A stretch of DNA of 8,429 nt. It comes from an uncultured Ruminococcus sp. GTDB taxonomy: Bacteria > Bacillota > Clostridia > Oscillospirales > Ruminococcaceae. Location of the stretch: NCBI GenBank assembly GCA_945876155.1, contig CAMCMW010000048.1, positions 1 through 8,429 on the forward strand, in the 5' to 3' direction. Shown in pieces: positions 1 to 6,674 of the stretch; position 1 is the first letter of the stretch; each line of letters opens with the position of its first letter. Below the pieces are notes generated by a model. The model ran no database searches. It was not told the origin of the DNA and saw only the letters and a program-made list of their open reading frames with translations. The translations under genes and the position numbers were made by a program.

Positions 1-10
1 TTAAATAAAA

Positions 11-54
11 TATTGCTCCAGCCAATTTGGCAAGGTTTAATTGGCGGAGCAATA
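11..54 (+). promoter_or_regulatory. Bulged stem-loop upstream of prfA (leader or upstream gene tail)
   Basis: The left arm TATTGCTCC (11-19) plus GCCAATT (21-27) pairs with AATTGGC (39-45) plus GGAGCAATA (46-54). This gives 16 base pairs with only A20 bulged and an 11-base loop at 28-38. A competing short helix is possible because GCCAA (21-25) can also pair with TTGGC at 27-31. No T-run follows the right arm on the + strand, so it does not look like an intrinsic terminator for rightward transcription. On the - strand the stem is followed by TTTTATTTAA, which is terminator-like. It could be a structured prfA leader, an operon-internal processing element, or a leftward terminator. The pairing is seen directly; the role is unknown. 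Confidence 0.55.
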
Positions 55-78
55 ATACAGAAAAGGGGATAGAGAAAA

Positions 79-1155
79 GTGATCGATAAAATAAAGCTGA
101 TGGAGCAGCGTTACAATGAACTTGGAAACAAGCTTTCAGAACCGGGAATTGCTGATGACCAGAAACAGTTTGCAGAGCTTATGAGAGAATACAAGAATCT
201 CACTCCTATTATAGAAAAATATCTTGAATACCAGTCTGCTGAAAACAGCTTTAATGAGGCAAAGGAACTTCTTGATGCCGGCGGCATGGACAAGGATTTC
301 AAGGAAATGGTTCAGGCTGAATTTGAGGAATCAAAGGAAAAGATGGAAAAGACCGCTGAGGAACTGAAAATTCTTCTTCTGCCTAAAGACCCTAATGATG
401 ACAAAAACGTTATCATTGAAATCAGAGGCGGTGCTGGAGGCGAGGAGGCGGCGCTTTTTGCCAATTCACTTTACAGAATGTACACAATGTATGCTGAGTC
501 AAAGGGCTGGAAACAGGAGGTTTTAAGCTCTAATCCCACTGAACTTGGAGGCTATAAGGAAATAAGCTTTTCCATTGAAGGGGAGGGCGCTTATTCCCGC
601 CTTAAATACGAAAGCGGTGTTCACCGTGTACAGAGAGTGCCGGAAACGGAGTCCCAGGGGCGTATACATACGTCTACGGTAACTGTGGCAGTACTTGCCG
701 AGGCGGACGAGGTTGAACTGGAGATAAATCCTGCCGACCTTAAAACTGACGTTTTCAGAGCAAGCGGTGCGGGCGGACAGCATATCAACAAAACAGAATC
801 CGCTGTAAGAATTACACATCTGCCTACGGGAGTTGTTGTTGAATGTCAGGACGAGAGAAGTCAGTACAAGAACAAGGACAAGGCTATGAAGATACTTCGC
901 TCACGTCTTTATGAGGAATTGCAGCGTGAACAGCATGACAAGATTGCGTCAGAGAGAAGAACACAGGTGGGAACAGGCGACCGTTCTGAGAGGATAAGAA
1001 CCTACAACTATCCACAGGGACGCCTTACAGACCACAGAATAGGACTTACGATTTATCGTCTTGAGGATATATTAAACGGGAATTTGGAGGAAGTACTGGA
1101 TGCACTGGCGACCGCTGACCAGGCGGCAAAGCTTGCAATGCAGCAGAACAATTGA
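79..1155 (+). CDS. prfA: Peptide chain release factor 1 (RF1)
   Basis: RF1 recognises UAA and UAG stop codons in the ribosomal A site and triggers peptidyl-tRNA hydrolysis. The 358-residue product is full length for the family. The catalytic GGQ is at residues 232-234 within [18 protein letters not shown], and its glutamine is the residue usually methylated by PrmC. The stop-codon reading tripeptide is P-E-T at 188-190, the RF1-type PxT rather than the SPF of RF2. The helical N-terminal domain covers roughly residues 1-100. The start is GTG at 79, supported by GGGG at 65-68 ten bases upstream and by the family-typical beginning [15 protein letters not shown]. It is the first complete gene of a four-gene unit, and its TGA abuts the start region of sua5, suggesting translational coupling. 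Identification is secure. Confidence 0.97.
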   Translation: MIDKIKLMEQRYNELGNKLSEPGIADDQKQFAELMREYKNLTPIIEKYLEYQSAENSFNEAKELLDAGGMDKDFKEMVQAEFEESKEKMEKTAEELKILLLPKDPNDDKNVIIEIRGGAGGEEAALFANSLYRMYTMYAESKGWKQEVLSSNPTELGGYKEISFSIEGEGAYSRLKYESGVHRVQRVPETESQGRIHTSTVTVAVLAEADEVELEINPADLKTDVFRASGAGGQHINKTESAVRITHLPTGVVVECQDERSQYKNKDKAMKILRSRLYEELQREQHDKIASERRTQVGTGDRSERIRTYNYPQGRLTDHRIGLTIYRLEDILNGNLEEVLDALATADQAAKLAMQQNN

Positions 1156-1160
1156 GAAAA

Positions 1161-2177
1161 ATGGAAGAAACCAGATTGTTAACAGATTCAAGAGAGGATC
1201 TGATTTATGCGGCAAATTTAATAAAAAGCGGAAAAGTTGTGGGCATTCCGACCGAGACTGTTTATGGTCTTGGGGCAGACGCTTCAAATCCTGAGGCGGT
1301 AAAGGCGGTGTTTGCGGCAAAGGGCAGACCGGCTGACAATCCGCTTATTGTTCATATATGCAGTATTACAACAGTGAAAATACTGGCTCATGACGTTCCG
1401 GAACTTTTTTACCGTCTGGCTGAAAGGTTCTGGCCCGGACCTCTTACAATGATTGTTCCGAAAAATAAAACCATTCCTTATGAAACCTCCGGCGGACTGG
1501 AAACTGTGGGAATAAGAATGCCCTCACACCCTGTTATGAGAGAGCTTATTGCCATGAGCGGACCAATTGCGGCACCGTCTGCTAATATTTCAGGTTATCC
1601 CAGTCCTACTACCGCACAGCACGTCTTAAAGGATATGAACGGAAAAATACCGGCAATAATTGACGGCGGAGTGTGCAATTTCGGAGTTGAGTCCACTGTT
1701 ATCAGCTTTGAAGACAGGGATACTGTAAGAATCCTCAGACCGGGCAGTATTACAAAGGAAATGCTGGAAGAAGTGGCTGCGGACGTAGTTGTGGACAGTG
1801 CAATCATCAATGACATTCAGGACGGTCAGAAGGCTATGTCACCGGGAATGAAGTACAAGCATTATTCACCGGCTGCCGACGTAGTAATAGTTGACGGGGA
1901 TATTGAAAGTTTCTGCCGCTTTGTGGGTGAAAACAATTCGGACGGCTGTTTCTGTCTTGTACCGGACGGCGACAGCAGATATGATATTCCGTGCAGATAC
2001 CAGACATACGGTGCTGACAGCAGACAGCAGGCGCACAATCTTTTTGCAAGACTGCGTGAGCTTGACGAAATGGGCGTAAAAAAAGTCTTTGTCAGACCGC
2101 CTTCAAAGGACGGAGTAGGTCTTGCAGTTTACAACCGTCTGCTGAGGGCGGCAGGATTTGAGGTGATAAGCCTATGA
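1161..2177 (+). CDS. sua5: L-threonylcarbamoyladenylate synthase, Sua5 type
   Basis: The enzyme makes threonylcarbamoyl-AMP from threonine, bicarbonate and ATP. This is the first step of N6-threonylcarbamoyladenosine (t6A) synthesis at position 37 of tRNAs reading ANN codons. Numbering from ATG 1161 (338 residues), the YrdC-like domain fills about residues 10-195. It contains TETVYGL (31-37), KGRP (54-57) and APSANISG (138-145). The signature linker SPGMKYKHYSP (227-237) leads into the C-terminal Sua5 domain, which separates this long form from short TsaC. An in-frame TTG at 1152, overlapping the prfA stop as TTGA, would add three residues. Neither start has a clear Shine-Dalgarno sequence, so coupling to prfA translation is likely. 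A gene of this family next to prfA is a common Firmicutes arrangement. The stop overlaps the coaE start by four bases (ATGA). Confidence 0.95.
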   Translation: MEETRLLTDSREDLIYAANLIKSGKVVGIPTETVYGLGADASNPEAVKAVFAAKGRPADNPLIVHICSITTVKILAHDVPELFYRLAERFWPGPLTMIVPKNKTIPYETSGGLETVGIRMPSHPVMRELIAMSGPIAAPSANISGYPSPTTAQHVLKDMNGKIPAIIDGGVCNFGVESTVISFEDRDTVRILRPGSITKEMLEEVAADVVVDSAIINDIQDGQKAMSPGMKYKHYSPAADVVIVDGDIESFCRFVGENNSDGCFCLVPDGDSRYDIPCRYQTYGADSRQQAHNLFARLRELDEMGVKKVFVRPPSKDGVGLAVYNRLLRAAGFEVISL

Positions 2178-2809
2178 AGTGTCTGGAAAATGTTATGATA
2201 GTCGGTCTGACCGGTCAGACGGGCGCAGGGAAAACTACAGTCTGCCGTGTTTTTGAGGACAACGGATTTACTGTTATAAATGCAGATAAGGTTGCAAGAG
2301 ATGTGACAGTCAAAGGCTCACCCTGCCTTAAAGAACTGTGCGATTTTTTCACTAAGGATATTCTTCTCGAGGACGGAAGTCTTAACAGGCATATGCTTGG
2401 GGACATTGTTTTTGCTGACAAGAAAAAGCTTGAAATACTAAATTCCGTTACATATCCTTACATCACATCTGAAATCCTGTCTGAGATAAAAAGGTGTTCG
2501 GCAGCCGGACACAAGCTTATACTCCTTGACGCTCCGACCTTATTTGAAAGTCGGACAGACGATTTCTGCGAGCTTATTATTTCGGTGATTTCCCGTGAGG
2601 ATCTGAGGATAGAAAGAATTATGAAAAGGGATTCCATAAGCAGAGAGTCTGCGCAAAACCGTATCAACTCTCAGCTGAAAGAGGAGTTTTTCAGGAATAA
2701 TTCTGATTTTATTATTAAAAATAATGGTGATGTGGAAAATTTATTCGATGTCGCAAAGGAAGTTTCTGATAAAGTCAAAGATTATTATTATAATAAATAC
2801 ATCTACTGA
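2174..2809 (+). CDS. coaE: Dephospho-CoA kinase
   Basis: CoaE phosphorylates the 3'-hydroxyl of dephospho-CoA with ATP, the last step of coenzyme A synthesis in the cytosol. The 211-residue length suits the family. The Walker A P-loop GQTGAGKT lies at residues 14-21. The substrate-site segment VINADKVARD (34-43) keeps the second aspartate (D38) of the usual DAD motif, but the first is asparagine (N36). LDAPTLFES (118-126) matches the conserved core strand, and RIMKRDSISRESAQNRINSQ (148-167) is the typical lid and C-terminal helix segment. The start at 2174 is supported by GAGGTGAT at 2159-2166 and by the ATGA overlap with sua5. The last 100 or so bases are much more AT-rich than the rest, giving a tail rich in Tyr, Asn and Lys. 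Confidence 0.95.
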   Translation: MKCLENVMIVGLTGQTGAGKTTVCRVFEDNGFTVINADKVARDVTVKGSPCLKELCDFFTKDILLEDGSLNRHMLGDIVFADKKKLEILNSVTYPYITSEILSEIKRCSAAGHKLILLDAPTLFESRTDDFCELIISVISREDLRIERIMKRDSISRESAQNRINSQLKEEFFRNNSDFIIKNNGDVENLFDVAKEVSDKVKDYYYNKYIY

Positions 2810-2824
2810 ACGGAGGTTTTTGAA

Positions 2825-4225
2825 ATGAGCAAGGAAAAATCAGAGGGCAAGGAGCTTAAAAAGGCTCTTTTGTCAAAAAAGGAAAATGCTTTTCTCAAAA
2901 TGAAGAGCGAAGATATCAAGAAGTGCGATAAGTTCTGCGAGGGCTACAAGGCATTTCTTGACGCTGCCAAAACTGAAAGAGAGGCAGTTGAGTACACGAT
3001 AAAGCTTATCGAGGACAACGGTTTTGTTGAATACAAGCCGGGTATGAAACTTAAAGCCGGTGACAAGATTTACAGAAACAACAGGGGAAAAGCCGTTATG
3101 ATGGCGGTAATCGGAAAAGAGGATATTAAAAAGGGTGTAAGGCTCTGCGCTGCCCATATTGATTCCCCGAGACTTGACTTAAAGCAGTGCCCCCTTTATG
3201 AGGACACCGAAATGGCACTCTTTAAAACTCACTATTACGGCGGTATCAAGAAATACCAGTGGGCGGTTAGTCCTCTTGCACTCCACGGTGTTATCGTCAA
3301 AGCGGACGGTTCAAAGGTAAAGGTTACAATCGGCGAGGACGAGGACGACCCTGTATTCTGTGTAAACGACCTTCTGCCGCATCTTGCCGGAGACCAGATG
3401 AAGAGAAATCTTGCACAGGGAATCAAGGGCGAGGAACTTAACATTGTAATCGGTTCAAGACCGTTCAAAGAGGACGGACTGAGTGACGCTGTAAAGCTTA
3501 ACATCATGCAGATACTCAATGAAAAGTACGGCATTGTTGAGGACGATTTTCTTTCCGCAGAGCTTGAGGCTGTTCCGGCATTCAAGGCAAAGGATATCGG
3601 TTTTGACAGAAGCATGATAGGCGCTTACGGCCATGACGACAGAGTGTGCGCATATACAGCACTTATGGCAGCTGTAAAGTGCAGCAATCCAAAGCACACC
3701 GCTGTTACCGTACTCACCGACAAGGAGGAAACAGGCAGTGACGGCAATACCGGACTCCAGTCTGCGTACCTCAAATACTTCATTGCCGATTTAGCCGCTG
3801 AATTTGGTGCTGAGGGCAGGGAAGTGCTTTCAAATTCACAGTGTATGTCAGCGGACGTAAATGCGGCGTTTGACCCGACTTTCCCTGACGTTATGGACAA
3901 GAGAAACTGTGCGTTTATCAACTACGGCGTTGTTGTTACAAAGTTTACAGGTGCAAGAGGAAAATCAGGAACATCAGACGCCTCTGCTGAATTTGTAGGT
4001 AAGATACGCAGTCTGCTTGACGAAAACAAGGTTATTTGGCAGACCGGTGAGCTTGGAAAGGTTGATATGGGCGGCGGCGGAACAGTTGCTGCATACATTG
4101 CAAACCTCAACGTTGACACAATCGACGTAGGCGTACCAGTTCTTTCAATGCACGCACCTTTTGAAACGGTTTCAAAAATTGACGTTTACCAGACATACAA
4201 GGCTTTTGAGGCTTTCATAAAGTAA
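2825..4225 (+). CDS. apeA: M18-family zinc aminopeptidase
   Basis: This is a cytosolic two-metal aminopeptidase of peptidase family M18 (aspartyl aminopeptidase / aminopeptidase I group), which removes N-terminal residues from peptides. The 466-residue length matches the bacterial ApeA-like branch. Likely metal-binding and catalytic positions are His111 in AHIDSPRLD, Asp271 in GHDDR, Glu301-Glu302 in DKEETGSDG (299-307), Asp344 in SADVNAAFDP, and His443 in SMHAPFE. They appear in the order expected for the family. No signal peptide or membrane segment is seen. A strong GGAGG at 2812-2816, eight bases before ATG 2825, fixes the start. The gene lies 15 bases after coaE and ends just before an intrinsic terminator, so it is probably the last gene of the prfA operon. 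Substrate preference cannot be read from the sequence. Confidence 0.93.
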   Translation: MSKEKSEGKELKKALLSKKENAFLKMKSEDIKKCDKFCEGYKAFLDAAKTEREAVEYTIKLIEDNGFVEYKPGMKLKAGDKIYRNNRGKAVMMAVIGKEDIKKGVRLCAAHIDSPRLDLKQCPLYEDTEMALFKTHYYGGIKKYQWAVSPLALHGVIVKADGSKVKVTIGEDEDDPVFCVNDLLPHLAGDQMKRNLAQGIKGEELNIVIGSRPFKEDGLSDAVKLNIMQILNEKYGIVEDDFLSAELEAVPAFKAKDIGFDRSMIGAYGHDDRVCAYTALMAAVKCSNPKHTAVTVLTDKEETGSDGNTGLQSAYLKYFIADLAAEFGAEGREVLSNSQCMSADVNAAFDPTFPDVMDKRNCAFINYGVVVTKFTGARGKSGTSDASAEFVGKIRSLLDENKVIWQTGELGKVDMGGGGTVAAYIANLNVDTIDVGVPVLSMHAPFETVSKIDVYQTYKAFEAFIK

Positions 4226-4230
4226 TTATC

Positions 4231-4263
4231 ACAGCCGTACTGCTAAAACAGTACGGTTGTTTT
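4231..4263 (+). terminator. Rho-independent terminator after the M18 aminopeptidase
   Basis: A 12-bp stem, ACAGCCGTACTG (4231-4242) with CAGTACGGTTGT (4249-4260), contains a single G-U pair. It closes a six-base CTAAAA loop and is followed by TTTT at 4260-4263. It begins six bases after the peptidase stop codon and ends the prfA-to-apeA unit before the next promoter. Confidence 0.92.
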
Positions 4264-4298
4264 GCAATAAAATAATATCGAAAAACGATAAAAAATAC

Positions 4299-4327
4299 TT
4301 GACAATCAGAAAATAATGTGATATACT
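4299..4327 (+). promoter_or_regulatory. Sigma-A promoter for the DUF2975-HTH-DUF4173 unit
   Basis: A perfect -35 TTGACA (4299-4304) is followed by a 17-base spacer and the -10 TATACT (4322-4327). TG at 4319-4320 forms an extended -10. Transcription would start near 4334, leaving a leader of only about 24 bases before ATG 4358. A second TATAAT at 4333-4338 has no -35 at a usable distance. Confidence 0.85.
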
Positions 4328-4347
4328 TTTCCTATAATAAGGAAAGG
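4326..4347. promoter_or_regulatory. Inverted repeat at the promoter start site, possible operator
   Basis: CTTTTCCT (4326-4333) and AGGAAAGG (4340-4347) form an eight-base dyad with one G-T mismatch around the centre ATAATA. It spans the end of the -10, the predicted start site and the beginning of the ribosome binding site. Most of the left arm lies upstream of the predicted start, so a DNA-binding site is more plausible than an RNA hairpin. The small HTH protein encoded at 4834 is the obvious candidate ligand. The dyad is seen; its function is inference. Confidence 0.35.
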
Positions 4348-4357
4348 GGTATATACT

Positions 4358-4819
4358 ATGTGGACTAAAACCAGATCACTTTTGCTTTCAAGAATACTTA
4401 CAATGGTTACCGGAGGAATAGTTCTTATCCTGACTTTTTTTGTGCCGGCATTGTCACAGTGGTATGAAAAAATGTCTTTGGGAAGAGGCTTGTTCGGGGA
4501 ATCGGGAATAGTAGTGCCTATGTGCATCTGTCTTTACGTTTGCGAAATACTGGCGCTTATTGCCCTGCTTGAACTGCACGTTCTGCTTGAAAACATCAAC
4601 AGAGAGCAGGTCTTTACACAGCGCAACACCGCTTGTTTAAGACGCATTTCATGGGCGTGTATGCTTGCAGGAGTTTCCTTTGCAGTGTTCGGACTGTGGA
4701 AGTTTATTTTTCTGCTGCCGGCAATGCTTGCGGTCATGTTCGGACTTATCATGAGAGTGCTGAAAAATGTTTTTGAAAAGGCTGTGGAGATAAAATCGGA
4801 AAACGATTTTACAGTCTGA
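4358..4819 (+). CDS. DUF2975 family membrane protein
   Basis: This 153-residue integral membrane protein has four predicted transmembrane segments, at about residues 11-32, 52-77, 97-114 and 116-134. The loop between helices 2 and 3, LLENINREQVFTQRN (76-90), and the tail ending VEIKSENDFTV are typical of DUF2975, a family without an established biochemical role. GGGG at 4346-4349, eight bases before ATG 4358, supports the start. It is the first gene of a unit with its own promoter, followed 14 bases later by a small HTH regulator. This pairing recurs in Firmicutes; Bacillus subtilis yoaS/yozG is the example recalled. A membrane partner or target of the regulator is plausible but unproven. Confidence 0.85.
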   Translation: MWTKTRSLLLSRILTMVTGGIVLILTFFVPALSQWYEKMSLGRGLFGESGIVVPMCICLYVCEILALIALLELHVLLENINREQVFTQRNTACLRRISWACMLAGVSFAVFGLWKFIFLLPAMLAVMFGLIMRVLKNVFEKAVEIKSENDFTV

Positions 4820-4833
4820 CAGGGGAGAATGAT

Positions 4834-5043
4834 ATGGCTATAATTGTAAATCTTGATGTAATTATGGCAAAGCGGAAGATTTCTTCAAACGAGCTTGCCG
4901 AAAAAATTGATATCACTCCTGCCAATCTTTCCATACTCAAAACCGGAAAGGCAAAGGCTGTGCGGTTTTCTACCCTTGATAAGATATGCAAGGTGCTTGA
5001 CTGCCAGCCGGGGGATATACTTGAATGGTGTGAGGACGATTAG
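4834..5043 (+). CDS. Small Cro/C1-type helix-turn-helix regulator (YozG-like)
   Basis: The 69-residue protein is almost entirely one XRE/Cro-C1 HTH domain of the compact HTH_26 type. The helix-turn-helix covers about residues 18-39, with NELAEKI as the first helix and TPANLSILK as the recognition helix. The end, VLDCQPGDILEWCEDD, is the common closing motif of such YozG-like proteins. No sensor or oligomerisation domain is present. GGGGAG at 4822-4827, six bases before ATG 4834, gives a strong start. It sits between two membrane-protein genes in the same unit, so it probably controls that unit, perhaps through the dyad at 4326-4347. The DNA target and signal are unknown. Confidence 0.9.
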   Translation: MAIIVNLDVIMAKRKISSNELAEKIDITPANLSILKTGKAKAVRFSTLDKICKVLDCQPGDILEWCEDD

Positions 5044-5062
5044 TATGAAAGGAGATTCTGAC

Positions 5063-6535
5063 ATGGACGAAATAAACATCATTGACACAGTTAAAGCGGA
5101 AAAAAAGGAAGTAAACTTCAGCGTTGCGGAATGTACCTGTTCCATTGTGATACTGGTGCTATCACTGGGATTTGTGCGGTTTGTGCTGTACAACACCTCC
5201 GGATTTCTTTCAACAGGTATTTTTGCGGCAATTATCACGGCGGCTATTGTGTTTATGAAAAAAGCAGAGGTTAAGTTCACGAAATTCAACTGCGTTCTTG
5301 CAGCCGTTATGTACCTGTTCAGCACAGTCTATTCAATCACCGACAACGTCCTTATAGAGTTTCTTGACACTGTTTTTCTGCTTTCCGGTATCGGGTATTT
5401 TGTGTATTCAACGGCGCACGGCAAAAAAACGCTGGAACGATTTCTCCCGTTTGCACTGGTAAAAGCAGTTTTTGAGTATCCTTTTGCCAACTTCTCTTTT
5501 GAATTCAAAGCAGTCAATGCGTCTGTAAGAAGTTCAAAGTTCGGCAGTAATTTTAAAATGATTATTACAGGACTTCTGGTCACGATTCCTCTTACGACCG
5601 TTGTGGGTATGCTGCTTATGTCCGCAGATGACGGCGTTGCTGATATGCTGGGAAGTGTATTCAGTTTTGTTGCGGCTGAGAATGTCTGGCGTGTGATTTG
5701 TCAGATTGTCATTGCGATACCCTGCGCCTGCTGGTTTTTCAGTATGCTTTACACTAATATCCACCATGAAAAAATCACCCCTCTTTCAGACGAGGAATGT
5801 GAAAGAAGTATTGCCAATGCAAAGTGTGTGCAGAACATGATAATCTACACCGCTGTTACTCCTATCTGCATATTATATGTGATGTTCTTTATCTCACAGG
5901 CAAACTACTTCCTTTCAGCCTTTTACGGCAGACTGCCGGAGGGTTACATCTACTCGGACTATGCAAGAAAAGGATTTTTTGAACTGTGTATCATTTCAAT
6001 GATAAATTTAGCGGTTATACTTATTATAAATCTGCTTGCTAAGAAAGGCGGAAAAAACAAATCTGCAGTACTTAAAATCTACAGCCTCATGCTTTGCGTG
6101 TTTACACTTGTGATGATAGCAGTTGCCATAAGCAAAATGGTCATATACATTTCCGCTTACGGACTGACAAGGCTGAGAGTTTATACAATGTGGTTCATGG
6201 TGCTGCTGGCATTTTTCTTTGTTATCATTGGTATAAAGCAGCTGCGGTTTGAGTTTTCTACGGCAAAATGGGCGGCGGCGGTGTTTACAGTTATGTTTGC
6301 AGTTTTGTGTTTTTCACGTCCCGACGCTGTGATTGCAAAATATAATATTGAAATGTACAATGCCGGAAACCTCAGTGAACTTGATATAAATTCCCTTTTT
6401 GAACTGTCCGACGACGCTGTGCTAACTGCAATAAAAAGCGGAGCAGTAACCACAGAAGATGCAATGGAAAAACACTGTACAAACGACGATTCATACAATA
6501 TTTCAAGTTTACTGGTAAATAAGTACCTTTCATAA
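5063..6535 (+). CDS. DUF4173/DUF4153-type polytopic membrane protein
   Basis: This is a 490-residue membrane protein of unknown function. About 11 hydrophobic segments are visible, at roughly residues 22-44, 52-65, 75-92, 96-116, 166-186, 208-230, 258-285, 305-326, 339-364, 376-393 and 403-418. Family-like landmarks are YARKGFFEL (300-308), AYGLTRLRVYTMW (365-377) and SRPDAVIAKYN (418-428). They are followed by a soluble tail of about 60 residues, LSELDINSLFELSDDAV onward, which resembles a short helical module. The start chosen is ATG 5063, because AAAGGAG at 5048-5054 lies eight bases upstream. ATG 5045 is in frame and directly follows the HTH gene stop but lacks a ribosome binding site. 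The open frame continues back into the HTH gene, which is read in another frame. Expression with the DUF2975 and HTH genes is expected. Confidence 0.85.
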   Translation: MDEINIIDTVKAEKKEVNFSVAECTCSIVILVLSLGFVRFVLYNTSGFLSTGIFAAIITAAIVFMKKAEVKFTKFNCVLAAVMYLFSTVYSITDNVLIEFLDTVFLLSGIGYFVYSTAHGKKTLERFLPFALVKAVFEYPFANFSFEFKAVNASVRSSKFGSNFKMIITGLLVTIPLTTVVGMLLMSADDGVADMLGSVFSFVAAENVWRVICQIVIAIPCACWFFSMLYTNIHHEKITPLSDEECERSIANAKCVQNMIIYTAVTPICILYVMFFISQANYFLSAFYGRLPEGYIYSDYARKGFFELCIISMINLAVILIINLLAKKGGKNKSAVLKIYSLMLCVFTLVMIAVAISKMVIYISAYGLTRLRVYTMWFMVLLAFFFVIIGIKQLRFEFSTAKWAAAVFTVMFAVLCFSRPDAVIAKYNIEMYNAGNLSELDINSLFELSDDAVLTAIKSGAVTTEDAMEKHCTNDDSYNISSLLVNKYLS

Positions 6536-6583
6536 AATACGGCTTTTTTGTCCTGTCACTGGAAATAAACCTTACATCAGTAG

Positions 6584-6612
6584 TTGACAAAACGGAAAAA
6601 ATCATTTATAAT
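6584..6612 (+). promoter_or_regulatory. Consensus sigma-A promoter for greA-lysS
   Basis: TTGACA (6584-6589), a 17-base spacer and TATAAT (6607-6612) match the vegetative consensus at all 12 positions. Transcription would start near 6619, giving a leader of about 55 bases before the greA ATG. It lies in the 133-base gap after the DUF4173 gene, so greA need not depend on read-through from upstream. Confidence 0.92.
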
Positions 6613-6632
6613 ATTATGATAGAATATTTATG

Positions 6633-6646
6633 CCGGCTTTTGCCGG
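6633..6646 (+). promoter_or_regulatory. Small GC hairpin in the greA leader
   Basis: CCGGC (6633-6637) and GCCGG (6642-6646) form a five-bp GC stem closed by a TTTT loop. It begins about 14 bases into the predicted transcript and ends 11 bases before the AAGGAG ribosome binding site. TGCCGG also occurs as a direct repeat (6631-6636 and 6641-6646). No T-run follows, so it is not a terminator. It could stabilise the 5' end or affect initiation. The role is unknown. Confidence 0.5.
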
Positions 6647-6674
6647 AAGAATTGAATAAGGAGTTTAATTGGCT

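Noticed and set aside
27..58. Promoter for prfA from TTGGCA (27-32) and TAATAC (53-58)
   Set aside because: The spacer is 20 bases and the start site would fall in or beside the ribosome binding site. The real promoter probably lies outside the window.
1..72. Open + frame of 23 codons ending in TAG at 70-72, seven bases before prfA, as the tail of an upstream gene
   Set aside because: The other two frames have stops, and the spacing would fit an operon, but the peptide is too short to recognise and overlaps the hairpin. An open frame of this length is not unusual by chance.
3235..3615. Longest reverse-strand open frame (126 codons) within the aminopeptidase gene
   Set aside because: It is antisense to a clear M18 gene, rich in Ser/Leu/Pro as expected for a codon shadow, with no recognisable domain.
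4895..5062. Upstream in-frame extension of the DUF4173 protein by 56 residues
   Set aside because: It overlaps the well-supported HTH gene in a different frame and has no ribosome binding site, while ATG 5063 has AAAGGAG at ideal spacing.
4885..5325. Reverse-strand open frame of 146 codons opposite the HTH and DUF4173 genes
   Set aside because: It spans the junction of two supported + strand genes, has no family resemblance, and no promoter or ribosome binding site was evident.
6536..6560. T-run at 6545-6549 after the DUF4173 gene as an intrinsic terminator
   Set aside because: No stable stem precedes the T-run; only a few AT pairs could form. Termination here may be weak or by another mechanism.
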